Source: Rhodospirillales bacterium (GTDB lineage Bacteria > Pseudomonadota > Alphaproteobacteria > Rhodospirillales > Casp-alpha2). From it: a stretch of DNA of 64,000 nt. Below the pieces are notes generated by a model, which did not search any database, had not been told where the DNA came from, and saw only the letters and a list, made by a program, of their open reading frames with translations. Shown here one piece after another: positions 42,047 to 53,000 of the stretch (position 1 is its first letter; every line of letters begins with the position of its first letter). The stretch spans positions 636,625 to 700,624 of the forward strand of contig JAEPQO010000001.1 in assembly GCA_017640505.1 (NCBI GenBank), in the 5' to 3' direction. The translations under genes and the position numbers were made by a program.

Positions 42047-43258
42047 ATGAACAAATTGAACACATTCCGCTCCGGTGTCGATGAGTCCGGCCATTTCGGG
42101 ATTTACGGTGGCCGCTTCGTTGCCGAAACCCTGATGCCGCTGATCCTGGACGTGGAAAAAGCCTGGGAAGAAGCGCGCAAGGACGACGACTTTTGGGCCG
42201 AGTTCGATTATCTGATGAAGCACTACGTCGGCCGCCCGTCGCCGCTTTACTTCGCCGAACGCCTGACCGAGCATTTCGGCGGCGCCAAGGTGTATTTCAA
42301 GCGCGACGAGCTGAACCACACGGGCGCGCACAAGATCAACAATACCATCGGCCAGATCCTTCTCGCGCGGCGCATGGGCAAGAAGCGAATCATCGCCGAA
42401 ACCGGTGCCGGTCAGCACGGTGTGGCCACGGCGACCGTGTGTGCGCTGTTCGGCATGCCGTGCGTCGTCTATATGGGCGAAACCGACGTTGAACGGCAAA
42501 AGCCGAACGTGTTCCGCATGCGCCTGCTGGGCGCGGAAATCGTGCCCGTGACCGCCGGGACAGGCACGCTCAAGGATGCCATGAACGAAGCGCTTCGCGA
42601 CTGGGTCGCGAATGTGGAGGAAACCTTCTACATCATCGGGACCGCGGCAGGGCCGCACCCGTACCCGGTGATGGTCCGCGATTTTCAGTGCATCATCGGC
42701 AACGAAACCCGCGAACAGATGCAGGAAATGGAGGGTCGTCTGCCCGATACGCTGGTTGCCGCCATCGGCGGTGGTTCCAACGCCATTGGGCTTTTCCATC
42801 CGTTTCTCGACGACGAAAGCGTTAACATCATCGGTGTCGAAGCCGCCGGCCACGGGATCGAAAGCGGCGAACACTGCGCATCGCTCAATGGCGGAAAGCC
42901 GGGCGTGCTGCACGGCAATCGCACCTACCTGCTGCAGGACGACGACGGCCAGATCAAGGATGGCTATTCGATTTCGGCGGGTCTCGACTATCCGGGGATC
43001 GGTCCCGAGCATTCGTGGCTCCGCGATATCGGCCGGGTCGAATACGTTTCCGCAACGGATACAGATGCGCTCGAGGCATTCAAGCTCTGCACCGCCAAGG
43101 AAGGTATTATCCCGGCGCTCGAGCCCTGCCATGCGCTGGCCCATGTGGCCCGGATCGCCCCGGACCTGCCGAAGGACCACCTGATCGTGATGAACATGTG
43201 CGGACGCGGCGACAAGGATATCTTCGCCGTTGCCGAACGTTTCGGCTTCGAGATGTAA
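42047..43258 (+). CDS. trpB: Tryptophan synthase beta chain
   Basis: 403 residues. The PLP lysine is Lys96 in [12 protein letters not shown], with the phosphate and substrate loops at AETGAGQHG and GGGSNAIG. The beta subunit condenses indole with serine and forms an alpha2-beta2 complex with the product of trpA, which follows after 20 bp. GAAGGA precedes the ATG. Confidence 0.97.
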   Translation: MNKLNTFRSGVDESGHFGIYGGRFVAETLMPLILDVEKAWEEARKDDDFWAEFDYLMKHYVGRPSPLYFAERLTEHFGGAKVYFKRDELNHTGAHKINNTIGQILLARRMGKKRIIAETGAGQHGVATATVCALFGMPCVVYMGETDVERQKPNVFRMRLLGAEIVPVTAGTGTLKDAMNEALRDWVANVEETFYIIGTAAGPHPYPVMVRDFQCIIGNETREQMQEMEGRLPDTLVAAIGGGSNAIGLFHPFLDDESVNIIGVEAAGHGIESGEHCASLNGGKPGVLHGNRTYLLQDDDGQIKDGYSISAGLDYPGIGPEHSWLRDIGRVEYVSATDTDALEAFKLCTAKEGIIPALEPCHALAHVARIAPDLPKDHLIVMNMCGRGDKDIFAVAERFGFEM

Positions 43259-43278
43259 GCCGCACCAAGGACAAGTGA

Positions 43279-44133
43279 ATGAGCAAGCAGCCTGAAACCC
43301 GTATTACAAGACGGTTCGCCCAGCTACGTGCCGAAGGCCGTGCCGGACTGGTAACGTTCACCACCGCTGGCGATCCGGATACGGAAACGTCGGTGAAGAT
43401 CCTGGAGGGCATTGCCGAAGCCGGTGCCGACATGATCGAAATCGGCGTGCCTTTTTCAGATCCTATGGCGGACGGACCGGCCATTCAGGCAAGCTCGCTG
43501 CGCGCCATCAAGGGCGGCATGTCGCTTCGGAAGACGCTCGGCATCGTGGCTGAGTATCGCAAAAAGGACGACGAAACGCCGATCGTGCTGATGGGGTACT
43601 ACAACCCTATTTACATTTACGGCGTCGACGCGTTTCTGGCCGACGCCAAGAAGGCGGGTGTCGACGGGCTTATTGTCGTCGATCTGCCGCCGGAAGAAGA
43701 GGGCGAGCTTTGCCTGCCGGCGTTGGATGCGGGTGTGAACTTCATCTATTTGACGGCGCCGACAACGACGGACGCGCGCTTGCCGCGTGTGCTCGAACAC
43801 GCATCGGGCTTCGTCTACTTCGTGTCGATCACGGGGATTACCGGTACGCGCTCGGCGCAGGCGACGGATGTCGCCGGTCATGTCGCCCGCATCAAGGCAA
43901 AGACCGATTTGCCGGTCGCGGTTGGTTTCGGTATCCGCACGCCCGAGCAGGCCGCTGAAATTGCAGGCGTCGCCGACGCTGCGGTTGTCGGCTCGGCACT
44001 GGTTGACCAGATCACGGCAAACCTTGATGATAACGGAAAACCCGGACCGGGCACCGTCGATGCGGTGCTTGGGCTGGTCAGGTCTCTTGCCGAAGGCGTG
44101 CGCAGCGCCAAGAAAACGGAGAAAGCCTCTTGA
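43279..44133 (+). CDS. trpA: Tryptophan synthase alpha chain
   Basis: 284 residues. The TIM-barrel enzyme keeps its catalytic glutamate ([16 protein letters not shown]) and the aspartate in VDLPPEE. It splits indole-3-glycerol phosphate to indole, which passes through the tunnel to TrpB. Its TGA overlaps the TTG start of accD by 4 bp, so translation is probably coupled. Confidence 0.97.
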   Translation: MSKQPETRITRRFAQLRAEGRAGLVTFTTAGDPDTETSVKILEGIAEAGADMIEIGVPFSDPMADGPAIQASSLRAIKGGMSLRKTLGIVAEYRKKDDETPIVLMGYYNPIYIYGVDAFLADAKKAGVDGLIVVDLPPEEEGELCLPALDAGVNFIYLTAPTTTDARLPRVLEHASGFVYFVSITGITGTRSAQATDVAGHVARIKAKTDLPVAVGFGIRTPEQAAEIAGVADAAVVGSALVDQITANLDDNGKPGPGTVDAVLGLVRSLAEGVRSAKKTEKAS

Positions 44134-45113
44134 GCTGGATCGCCAATTTCGTCCGCCCGAAACTTCGTGAACTGGTTGGCGGGCGCAAGGAAGTTCCGGA
44201 CAACCTTTGGCACAAATGCCCGAACTGCGGGCAGATGATTTTTCATCGTGACCTGACGAAGAACCTCCGGGTCTGCCAGCACTGCGATCACCACATGCGG
44301 CTCGGCGCGAAAGAGCGCCTCGACATGCTTTTCGATGACGGCAAGTACGAAAAGGTGGAACTTCAGGCGCCGGTGACGGATCCGCTCAAATTCCGCGATA
44401 TCAAACGCTATACGGACCGGCTCAAGGAAGCGCAGACCAAGACCAAGGCAAAAGACGCCATCCTTGTCGCGCACGGTGAGGTCGGCGGCATCCGGACGGT
44501 TATGGCAGCGTTCGATTTTTCATTCATGGGTGGATCCATGGGGCTTGCCGTTGGCGAGGGCGTCCTGACGGCTGCCCGGCTCGCCGTCATGCAGCAGGCC
44601 CCCCTAGTGGTGCTGACATCGTCCGGTGGTGCCCGGATGCAGGAAGGGATCCATTCCCTGATGCAGCTTGCCCGTACTACCATTGCGGTCGAGGAAGTGC
44701 GCGAGGCGGGTTTGCCTTATATCGTCGTGCTTTGTGACCCGACGACGGGTGGCGTGTCGGCGTCGTTCGCCATGCTGGGTGATATCCATATCGCCGAGCC
44801 CGGCGCCGTGATCGGTTTCGCCGGGCAGCGGGTGATCGAACAGACGATCCGCGAGACGTTGCCGGAAGGTTTCCAGCGCGCCGAATACCTGTATGAACAC
44901 GGTATGGTGGACATGGTTGTTTCGCGGCGAGAACTGAGGGACAGACTGGCGCAAGTCATCAACCTGCTGATGGCGCCGGGAAAACCCGGCGAGCTTGTGC
45001 CGATTGCCGACGGGACCATCGAAGGGGAAATCCTGCCCCCGGAAAAGGTTGGCGCCGGCCCGGCTGAAGCGAAAGAGGACGGCATAGAAGGCCGTGACGA
45101 ACCAAAAAAGTGA
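44130..45113 (+). CDS. accD: Acetyl-CoA carboxylase carboxyltransferase subunit beta
   Basis: 327 residues. An N-terminal zinc ribbon of four cysteines (HKCPNCG and CQHCDHH) precedes the crotonase-like carboxyltransferase core with [10 protein letters not shown] as the oxyanion-hole region. With AccA it forms malonyl-CoA, the first step of fatty acid synthesis. Start is TTG overlapping the trpA stop. A charged tail of about 40 residues follows the core. The gene overlaps folC by 20 bp. Confidence 0.96.
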   Translation: MSWIANFVRPKLRELVGGRKEVPDNLWHKCPNCGQMIFHRDLTKNLRVCQHCDHHMRLGAKERLDMLFDDGKYEKVELQAPVTDPLKFRDIKRYTDRLKEAQTKTKAKDAILVAHGEVGGIRTVMAAFDFSFMGGSMGLAVGEGVLTAARLAVMQQAPLVVLTSSGGARMQEGIHSLMQLARTTIAVEEVREAGLPYIVVLCDPTTGGVSASFAMLGDIHIAEPGAVIGFAGQRVIEQTIRETLPEGFQRAEYLYEHGMVDMVVSRRELRDRLAQVINLLMAPGKPGELVPIADGTIEGEILPPEKVGAGPAEAKEDGIEGRDEPKK

Positions 45114-46392
45114 TGCGACGCTGAAGCGTCTGCTGTCGCTGCATCCAAAACTTGTCGATTTGTCGCTGGGCCGGATGGAGCGCATTCTTGCTGCGCTTGG
45201 TCACCCTGAAAACCAACTGCCGCCGGTCGTTCATGTGACGGGCACCAACGGCAAGGGGTCCGTGCTGGCGTTTTTGCGGGCCATGCTGGAAGCTGCCGGT
45301 CTGCGTGTTCACGTGTATACGTCGCCGCATCTTGTGCATTTTCACGAACGTATCAGATTGGCCGGCGAGCTGATCTCCGAAGATCACCTATCAGCCGTGC
45401 TCGACGAATGCGAAGCCGTCAACGCCGGCGAGGAAATCACATACTTCGAAATTACGACCGCGGCGGCGTTTCTCGCCTTTTCGCGGACCCCGGCGGATGT
45501 CGTTTTACTGGAAAACGGCCTTGGCGGGCGTCTGGATGCGACCAACGTCGTTGCCCGCCCGGCGGCGACGGCGATTACGCCGGTTTCCATGGACCATCAG
45601 CAGTTCCTGGGCAATTCACTGGCCGAGATAGCGACCGAGAAGGCAGGCATTATCAAGCCAAACGTACCATGTATCGTCGGGCCGCAGCACCCGGATGCCA
45701 TGGATGTCATTGTCGGCCACACGGAAGCGCGTGGCGCGCCCTTGCTGGAATGGGGCGTCAATTGGCGCGCACATCCGGATGAGGCGGGCCGAGGGATGGT
45801 GTTCGAGCATCACGGAACGAGCGTTGCGCTGCCGATGCCCGCCTTGCCCGGCGCGCATCAGATCGTCAATGCCGGCCACGCGGCGGCCATTGCGCGGACA
45901 TTGGATTTCGTCGACGTCACGGACCGGCATATCGAAACCGGTCTCGGGAATGTCGATTGGCCGGCAAGGCTGCAGCGGCTGAAAGCTGGGCCGATCCTCG
46001 ATGCGCTGCCGGACGATTGGGAGGTCTGGCTCGACGGCGGCCACAACCCGGACGCCGGCGAGACGATTGCGCGATTTGCCGGTGCGCAGTGGAACGACCG
46101 GCCGTTGTTCCTGATCGCCGGCATGATCAACTCCAAGCATCCGTCGGGGTATTTCCGTCCACTGGCGGATGTGGCGGAGAGCGTTCGGTGTGTCACCATT
46201 CCCGGCGAGGATGCCGCCATCCCGGCGGGTGATCTAGCGGCGCTCGTCGCAGGTGCCGGGTTGAAGGCACACGTAGCCGATAGCGCGTTGGCGGCCGCGA
46301 CGGCGATTGCCGCCGAAGCCGGCAAATCGGCGCGGGTGTTGATTTGCGGCTCCCTCTATTTTGCCGGTCGGATTCTCGCCGAACATCGATAA
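45094..46392 (+). CDS. folC: Folylpolyglutamate/dihydrofolate synthase
   Basis: 432 residues from a GTG at 45094 within the end of accD. The Mur-ligase-like P-loop is VTGTNGKGSVLAFL, and YTSPHLVHFHERIRL follows, typical of FolC. A C-terminal ligase domain contains DGGHNPDAG. The enzyme adds glutamate to dihydropteroate and folate. A thioredoxin gene that often follows in related genomes is missing; the Fur-type site begins directly at the stop. Confidence 0.95.
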   Translation: MTNQKSDATLKRLLSLHPKLVDLSLGRMERILAALGHPENQLPPVVHVTGTNGKGSVLAFLRAMLEAAGLRVHVYTSPHLVHFHERIRLAGELISEDHLSAVLDECEAVNAGEEITYFEITTAAAFLAFSRTPADVVLLENGLGGRLDATNVVARPAATAITPVSMDHQQFLGNSLAEIATEKAGIIKPNVPCIVGPQHPDAMDVIVGHTEARGAPLLEWGVNWRAHPDEAGRGMVFEHHGTSVALPMPALPGAHQIVNAGHAAAIARTLDFVDVTDRHIETGLGNVDWPARLQRLKAGPILDALPDDWEVWLDGGHNPDAGETIARFAGAQWNDRPLFLIAGMINSKHPSGYFRPLADVAESVRCVTIPGEDAAIPAGDLAALVAGAGLKAHVADSALAAATAIAAEAGKSARVLICGSLYFAGRILAEHR

Positions 46393-46419
46393 ATATGCGA
46401 ATGATTATCATTTGCATAT
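46393..46419. promoter_or_regulatory. Fur-type box
   Basis: A 27-bp near-perfect palindrome centred on T46406; only one symmetric base pair (46399/46413) breaks it. The centre AATGATTATCATT matches the Fur-family (GATAAT-like) half-sites. It overlaps a -35-like TTGCAT (46412-46417), which has a TATCTC (46434-46439) 16 bp further. Iron-bound Fur, or a manganese-type relative (Mur), would block this promoter. Confidence 0.8.
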
Positions 46420-46468
46420 AAATGGAAATATGCTATCTCTTCCATGCTAACGCCGTGGGAGGGATGCG

Positions 46469-46963
46469 ATGACGATCCAGCAGTCGAATGAAAACCGGAT
46501 CATTTGCAACGACGAAACACGATTTTGCCGTCCCGAGGTGCTGCTCCTCGACAGTTTTCGGCTGTGGTCGCAAAGTCCCGACAATCTTGCCTATGTTCGA
46601 CGCCGGTTGAGGGAAGAGCTCGGTCCCGATGCCGCTGAACGCGCTGCAAAGGCGATCAAGCTGCTTGGCCACATCATGGGCCTGCAGACCCGACGGACGT
46701 TTTACCTGATGCGTCCCGGCAGTGTCGGCGTCACGCCGGACGAACGGGCATTGCTGGCGATGGTGGGGGCTGTGCTGCATCACCGCCGCCCGCATGCAAA
46801 TGCGATTGCGATGTTATTGCTGCCGGTTCCCTGTCACGGCACGGTTCTGGCTGTCGCCGGTGAGCTTGGCCGAGCCTTCAGGATGGGCGGGCTGGTGATC
46901 GCGCCGCCGCGTGACGTTGTCGGACCGCCGGCATATTGCCGTGAGATTCGCGCCGTCGCCTAA
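46469..46963 (+). CDS. Unknown protein under a Fur-type box
   Basis: 164 residues, ATG with GGGAGGG upstream. No signal peptide or membrane span is clear. The sequence is basic, with a helical middle (NLAYVRRRLREELGPDAAERAAKAIKLLGHIMG) noted only by its ends and a histidine-rich VLHHRRPHAN segment. A C-terminal part contains LLPVPCHGTVL. Five cysteines and several histidines could bind metal or heme, but no known motif is formed. The upstream palindrome suggests expression under iron limitation. Its 3' end overlaps the convergent channel gene by 4 bp. I do not recognise the family. Confidence 0.7.
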   Translation: MTIQQSNENRIICNDETRFCRPEVLLLDSFRLWSQSPDNLAYVRRRLREELGPDAAERAAKAIKLLGHIMGLQTRRTFYLMRPGSVGVTPDERALLAMVGAVLHHRRPHANAIAMLLLPVPCHGTVLAVAGELGRAFRMGGLVIAPPRDVVGPPAYCREIRAVA

Positions 46964-47952
46964 CCGAACTTGGAAAGCCGGGTCGTTCCGCCGCCTTCCG
47001 GGTCATCCGGCGAAGGTAACAAAATGACCTTCCCGCACTGGTCGCAGATTTCCGTCAAGTGGGACATCTTGCGATAGCCGGCTTTGAGGATGGCGGCCGC
47101 TTCGTGCTGCGAAAGGCCCAGTTCTTCCTGTAACTGATGCAACTGATGATGCTCGTCGGCATCGATAACGCCGTCCTCGAGCACATTGTCGACGAGCTGC
47201 TCGTACCTGCGGCGGCGTTGATGAAGCGCTTCATTGAAACCCGATGCCAGAATGCCGGCAGGAAGCGCGACCATGCCGACACTGATGATGCCGATGACGG
47301 ATGCGCAGATACGTCCGATCAACGTTTGCGGGACGACGTCGCCATACCCGATCGTGGTCATTGTCACGACAGCCCACCACAGCGCATGCGGGATGGAGGC
47401 AAAGGCCTCCGGCTGAGCCGCGTGCTCGGCCAGATACGTGATGCTTGCAGCTACGGAAATCATCATCAGCAGCACGAACAAAGCGGCCGAAATGATCGGT
47501 CCTTCATCGCGCAACACCTGCAAAAGAAGGTTCATGGAATTGGCGTAACGCGTCAGGCGGAATGCTCGCAGCAAACGGAGAGCACGCAGCATCCTCAGGT
47601 CCGCGCCGAAAAGGGAGCTCAGGTAGAACGGCAGGATAACGATCAGGTCGATCAGCGCCAGCGGCGACAGCATGAACCTGATCCTCCCCTTGACCGGCGA
47701 TTTATAACGCGGGTTCCTGCTTTCCACGGCAGACCAGACACGAAGCAGATATTCCACGGTGAAGATGGAAACGGAGAAAATTTCGAACCAGTCGAACCAG
47801 GGGCCATAGTGGGCATAGACTTCCGGCATCGATTCGAAGATGACGGCGACCACGTTCAAGGAAATCAGCGAAATCAAGACGATGTCGACGATGCGCGCCA
47901 GCGGTTCTTCCGAATGACCGGCGTCCAAAAGCAGGAATATCCGTTCGCGCAT
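46960..47952 (-). CDS. Voltage-gated-type potassium channel
   Basis: 330 residues with six membrane helices. The fourth is arginine-rich (LRMLRALRLLRAFRLTRYA), a voltage-sensor pattern. The pore loop TMTTIGYGD between helices five and six is the potassium selectivity filter. The C-terminal cytoplasmic tail of about 100 residues ends in an unusual CDQCGK pair before a short disordered end. It has no RCK domain. Cation flux across the inner membrane is likely. Confidence 0.9.
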   Translation of the reverse strand: MRERIFLLLDAGHSEEPLARIVDIVLISLISLNVVAVIFESMPEVYAHYGPWFDWFEIFSVSIFTVEYLLRVWSAVESRNPRYKSPVKGRIRFMLSPLALIDLIVILPFYLSSLFGADLRMLRALRLLRAFRLTRYANSMNLLLQVLRDEGPIISAALFVLLMMISVAASITYLAEHAAQPEAFASIPHALWWAVVTMTTIGYGDVVPQTLIGRICASVIGIISVGMVALPAGILASGFNEALHQRRRRYEQLVDNVLEDGVIDADEHHQLHQLQEELGLSQHEAAAILKAGYRKMSHLTEICDQCGKVILLPSPDDPEGGGTTRLSKFG

Positions 47953-48048
47953 GTCCCCGATCCCCTTGATTGGCGTTTGTTAGAACCTAGCCGCTGTGCC
48001 CAGAGGCGTGAAGCCTTTGATTGTGACAGAAAGTTGCAACGGTCATCG

Positions 48049-48441
48049 TCAGTTTCGACGAACGGCGGCGATTGCTAGCAGTGCCCATCCGCCCATCATG
48101 ACCATCCCACCGGCTGGCGCGAGTCCCTGGATCGGGGTGTCGCCGTTGAGAACGTAAAGATAAAGCGAGCCGGAAAAAGCCATGGCCCCACCGGCGAGCA
48201 ACCAGCCGGCAATCCTTGCTATCCGTGCGCCACGTCCCGTCCGTCTGTCCGCCAGCCAGACGCAGGCAAAGGCGCCCAGGGCATGCCACATCTGATAGGA
48301 AACCGCGGTCCGCCATACGTCGCGCAGGAAATCGTCCACGGCAAGACCGTGTGCGCCGTAGGCACCGAGACCAACCGCAGCCGCAGCCAGAAGTGCGGCG
48401 AGTGCGCACAAAATCTCACGCTGACCCGTCCGGGTATTCAT
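48049..48441 (-). CDS. DUF423 small membrane protein
   Basis: 130 residues with four predicted membrane helices. The family signatures are LGAYGAHGL near the start, a TAVSYQMWHALG segment and the SGSLYLYVLNG plus PAGGMVMMGGW end. The function is unknown across bacteria. Its start overlaps the stop of the upstream dehydrogenase gene by 4 bp (ATGA), so it is the last gene of a three-gene minus-strand set. Confidence 0.9.
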   Translation of the reverse strand: MNTRTGQREILCALAALLAAAAVGLGAYGAHGLAVDDFLRDVWRTAVSYQMWHALGAFACVWLADRRTGRGARIARIAGWLLAGGAMAFSGSLYLYVLNGDTPIQGLAPAGGMVMMGGWALLAIAAVRRN

Positions 48442-49268
48442 GTCAGTGGCTCCATCGCCCTGATCTCTTCGATGATCGCGTCCTCGAACGCGCCGGCCTC
48501 TATGTCGTCCAGGCCGCCCAGCGCATCGACAAAGCTTTTCACATCCTTCTCGAGGATACCCATGGTGTTCCCCGGTTCGTAGCCTTCGCCGGCCCAGTCG
48601 ATCTTCTGCAGGTTATCGCCGTACCATGTCGCGCCTGAGGACGTCCGCATGACCTCCAGGAGCTTCGGCGCGTCGATGCCGTATGCGGCGGCGGCCTTCA
48701 GTGCGCGGCGAACGGCAACGACACCCGCTGCGGCGCATAGGTTGTTGGCAACCTTGCAGGCCGCCCCGGCGCCGACCGGACCCAGGTGATGCACGGTTTC
48801 GCCCATCGCTTCGAACGCAGGCATCAGCAGCTGCACGGCATCCGCGTCGCCGCCGACCATGAACGTCAGACTGCCGTCACGCGCGCGATACGGCGCACCC
48901 GACATCGGCGCGTCTATGACGGTAATGCCGTCGGGAACGCGTGCCGCAACGTCCTGAATAAACCGTGGGGACAGCGTCGACGAAAGAACAAGCGTTCTGG
49001 GGTGGTTTTCTCCCATCATGATCGCCTGTTCGTCGAACAGCAGCGCGTTGGTCTCGGCGATATCGCGGACAACGGATATGACGGTGCCCGCCTTGGCGGC
49101 GAAGGCATCCGCATCGCCGACCATCCGGTTCATTAGATTGTCCGAAGCAGACACGGGCAGCACGTCGAAGCCCCAGACGTCGAAGCCGGATGACAACAGG
49201 TTTTCTGCCATCGGCAGCCCCATGGCGCCGCACCCCGCGACACCGATTGTCGTACGCTCATTATTCAC
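48438..49268 (-). CDS. Beta-hydroxyacid dehydrogenase family (3-hydroxyisobutyrate dehydrogenase-like)
   Basis: 276 residues. The NAD(P)-binding start is TIGVAGCGAMGLPMAENLL; the substrate loop DAPMSGAPYRARDGSL and the catalytic lysine in GAGAACKVANNL follow. The group oxidises 3-hydroxyisobutyrate, threonate, tartronate semialdehyde and similar acids. It lies between the C26 amidotransferase and DUF423 with 4-bp overlaps on both sides, which may point to one small catabolic pathway. Substrate unknown. Confidence 0.87.
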   Translation of the reverse strand: MNNERTTIGVAGCGAMGLPMAENLLSSGFDVWGFDVLPVSASDNLMNRMVGDADAFAAKAGTVISVVRDIAETNALLFDEQAIMMGENHPRTLVLSSTLSPRFIQDVAARVPDGITVIDAPMSGAPYRARDGSLTFMVGGDADAVQLLMPAFEAMGETVHHLGPVGAGAACKVANNLCAAAGVVAVRRALKAAAAYGIDAPKLLEVMRTSSGATWYGDNLQKIDWAGEGYEPGNTMGILEKDVKSFVDALGGLDDIEAGAFEDAIIEEIRAMEPLT

Positions 49269-49984
49269 GAAGAAGTACCCGCTGCGTCGATCAGGTGCTC
49301 GAACAGGCGGAAATTGGGGTCACCGTCATCAAGAAAGAATTCGGGATGCCACTGTACGCCGATCGCAAAGCGCCGGTCCGGCAACTCAATGGCCTCGACG
49401 ATCCCGTCCGGTGCGCGGGCGCTGACGACGATGCCCGCCGGGATATCCTTCAGCGCCTCGTTGTGCGCCGTGTTGACGGCGATCTCGGACAGACCGGTGA
49501 TGTTGTGCAGCCGCGTCCCTGTGTCGACGGTGACGGTGTGTGCGTGCTGCTCGGCGGGTTTTTCATTTAGATGGTCGACAGCGCAGTCGATTTCGTTGGC
49601 GATGTCGCCATAAATCGTCGCGCCGCGCGCAACGGCCATGACCTGCATGCCGGCGCAAATACCAAGTGTCGGCAAATCACGCGAAAGCGCGTCGGTCATC
49701 AATGTTCGCTCGAACGCGAAACGGGGGTGAACGGCATCCCCGTTTGCCGGTCGGCCGTAAACTTCGGCCGGGAAGGGATAGAACCCGCCGGGGACGATCA
49801 GGCCGCCAAGCGCTTCAAGGTAGGCGTCGCGCGCTTCCTCGATATAGGGAATGCCGACCGGCAATCCGCCCGCCTTCCAGACGGCATCGAAATAGGCCGT
49901 GCGCAAGGCGTAGTGGGGCCGCTTCGAGAATGATCCCGACGCTTCATAGTCCAACAGGACGCCGATAAGGGGGCGAGTGCTCAT
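49265..49984 (-). CDS. Class I glutamine amidotransferase-like hydrolase (peptidase C26)
   Basis: 239 residues of the PuuD-type family. The nucleophile is Cys110 in LGICAGMQ, and VQWHPEF holds the His and Glu. PuuD cleaves gamma-glutamyl-GABA in putrescine breakdown; other members act on other gamma-glutamyl amides. No glutamate-putrescine ligase gene is nearby, so the substrate is open. It is the first gene of the three-gene set and follows gltB by 42 bp on the same strand. Confidence 0.87.
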   Translation of the reverse strand: MSTRPLIGVLLDYEASGSFSKRPHYALRTAYFDAVWKAGGLPVGIPYIEEARDAYLEALGGLIVPGGFYPFPAEVYGRPANGDAVHPRFAFERTLMTDALSRDLPTLGICAGMQVMAVARGATIYGDIANEIDCAVDHLNEKPAEQHAHTVTVDTGTRLHNITGLSEIAVNTAHNEALKDIPAGIVVSARAPDGIVEAIELPDRRFAIGVQWHPEFFLDDGDPNFRLFEHLIDAAGTSS

Positions 49985-50026
49985 GTGCCGAGTCTACGAC
50001 GGCATGGGGCGGCTTGAAAGCCGCGA

Positions 50027-53000
50027 TCACTCGCCCGCGGATTTAAGCCCGGCTTCCTCGTCCTTGGTGATCGGATGCTCCAGCTTGCCGATCATTTCCT
50101 TCGGTACGACCTGAAGGAAGTTCGGCAGTTCTCGATCCCAGTCATTGAGCAGCCTGAGCGCATGCTTTGAGTGCGTGCGTTTGACGTGCTGCTGTACTTG
50201 GATCTTGAGGACATCACGCCAGTATTCGGTTTCCACCGGCTGCCAGATGATCGTCTCCGGATTGGCCTGCAGATCGAACTGCTGGTCCGGGTCATAGACA
50301 AAAGCCATGCCGCCCGTCATGCCGGCCCCGAAGTTCGGTCCGACTTCGCCCAGAATGACGGTCAGTCCCCCGGTCATATATTCGCAGCCGTTGGACCCGC
50401 AGCCTTCGACGACGGCAGTCGCGCCGGAGTTGCGAACACAGAAGCGTTCCCCGGCCTGACCGGCTGCGAACAGACGGCCTGCCGTGGCGCCATAGAGCAC
50501 CGTATTGCCGATGATCGTGTTCTTTTCGCTTTCCAGCGGGCTCGAGACCGGCGGACGCAGCACGATGGTGCCGCCCGAAAGGCCCTTGCCGACATAGTCG
50601 TTGGCGTCGCCGAGGACTTCGAGGGCGAGACCCTGCACGGCGAAGGCACCGAGCGACTGACCGGCGGAGCCACGCAGGCGCACCGTCAGGTGGTTGTGGT
50701 CGAGCCCCGTCATCCCGTACTTGCGGGTGATCATGGAGCTGGTACGCGAGCCCACCGCGCGGTGCGTGTTGCGGACCGCATACGTCAGCTGCATCTTTTC
50801 GCCGTGATCGAAGGTCGGCTTGGCGTCCTTGAGGATCTGGGCATCCAGCGTGTCCGGCACCTCGTTTCGGCCTTCGCCGTCGTAGTAACGCGGATAGCCG
50901 CCGCTGTCTGCCTGTTGCAGCAGCGGATTGAGGTCGAGGTCGTCGAGGTGCGATGCACCGCGGCTCACCTGCGACAGCAAGTCCGAACGCCCGGTGATTT
51001 CCTGCAGCGACTCGTATCCGAGCTTGGCAAGAATCTCGCTCACTTCCTCGGCGACGAAGGTAAACAGGTTCATCACCTTTTCCGGTGTGCCGGTAAACTT
51101 CTCTCGCAGCTTTTCGTCCTGCGTGCAGACACCGACCGGGCACGTGTTGGAATGGCACTGACGCACCATGATGCAGCCCATGGCGACCAGCGACGCGGTG
51201 CCGATGCCGAATTCGTCGGCGCCGAGCATCGCCGCCATGACGACGTCGCGGCCGGTCTTGATGCCGCCATCGACACGCAGTTTCACCTTATGCCGGAGCC
51301 GGTTCAGCGTGAGCACCTGGTTGGCTTCGGAAAGCCCCATTTCCCATGGGATGCCCGCGTACTTGATGGACGTCTGCGGGCTTGCCCCGGTACCGCCGTC
51401 GTGGCCGGAAATCAGGATCACGTCGGCCTTTGCCTTGGCAACGCCGGCAGCGATCGTGCCGACGCCGGACCGCGCGACGAGTTTCACGCAGACGCTGGCA
51501 TCGGGGTTGATCTGTTTGAGGTCATAGATCAGCTGCGCCAGATCCTCGATCGAATAGATATCGTGGTGCGGTGGCGGGCTGATCAGGGTTACGCCTGGTG
51601 TCGCATGCCGCAGCTTGGCAATCATGCTGGACACCTTGAAGCCCGGCAACTGACCGCCTTCACCCGGTTTCGCGCCCTGGGCGACCTTGATCTCGATCTC
51701 GCGGCAATTGTTGAGGTATTCCGCGGTGACGCCGAAGCGGCCCGATGCCACCTGTTTGATGGCGCTGGACGGGTTGTCGCCGTTCGGGCGCGGCTGGAAG
51801 CGTGCCGGATCCTCGCCGCCTTCGCCGGAGTCGGACTTGGCGCCGATTCGGTTCATGGCGATGGAAAGCGTCTCATGTGCCTCCGGGCTGAGCGCGCCCA
51901 GCGAAATCCCCGGCGCAACGAGGCGCTTGCGGATTTCCGTAACGCTTTGGACCTGTTCGACCGGAATCGACCGGCGGTCTTGTTTGAAGTCCAGCAGGTC
52001 GCGGACGAAGATCGGTGCACGCGAATGCACCCCCTCGGAAAACTTCTTGTAGAGCGAATAGGATTCATTGCCGACGGCCGATTGCAGCACGTGGATCAAC
52101 TGGCCGTCGTGGCCATGCCGCTCGCCGCTAGAGCGTGCCTTGTAAAACCCGCCGACCGGCAGCGGAATGGCGTCTTGGCTAAACGCGGCGTTGTGCATGG
52201 CGGCAACGTTCTTCTTGATGCCGGAGAGGCCGATGCCGGAAATGCGCGATGCCATGCCCGGGAAAAACTCGGCGACGAGCGCGCGGCTGAGGCCAACGGC
52301 CTCGAAGCAGTAACCGCCACGATACGAGCTGAGGACGCCGATCCCCATCTTCGACATGATTTTAAGAAGCCCCTGGTCGATGGCCGTTTTGTAGTTCTCG
52401 ACGGCTTCGTCGACCGACAGGCCTTCCAGGAGACCGCGGCGATGGCGGTCGTAGATAGCTTCCTCGGCGAGGTAGGCGTTGACCGTGGTCGCGCCGACGC
52501 CGATCAGGACGGCGAAGTAGTGCACGTCCAGGCATTCCGACGAGCGCACGTTGATCGACGTAAAGGTGCGAAGTTCCTCGCGGACCAGGTGCGTATGCAC
52601 GCCACCGGCGGCCAGGATCATCGGTACCGGCGCCCGTTCGGGGTCCGTGTTCATGTCGGAAAGGATCAGGTGCGTCTTGCCGGCGCGAACGGCGGCCTCC
52701 GCTTCGGAACGGATGCGTTCAAGCGCGTCGGTAAGCGCGCCCGGACCTTCCGGCGCGAACGTACAGTCAACTTCCGCCGCGGTATCCCCCATGTAGCGCT
52801 TCATGGCTTCGAACGACGCGTTGGAAAGCACCGGGCTTTCAAGCTGAAGCAGGTCGCACTGGCTCGGTTCCTCGTCGAGGATGTTGCCGAGGTTGCCGAG
52901 GCGGGTCTTGAGGCTCATCACACGCCGTTCGCGCAGACTGTCGATCGGCGGATTGGTTACCTGGCTGAACGCCTGACGGAAGAAGTGGTGCAGCCCGCGA

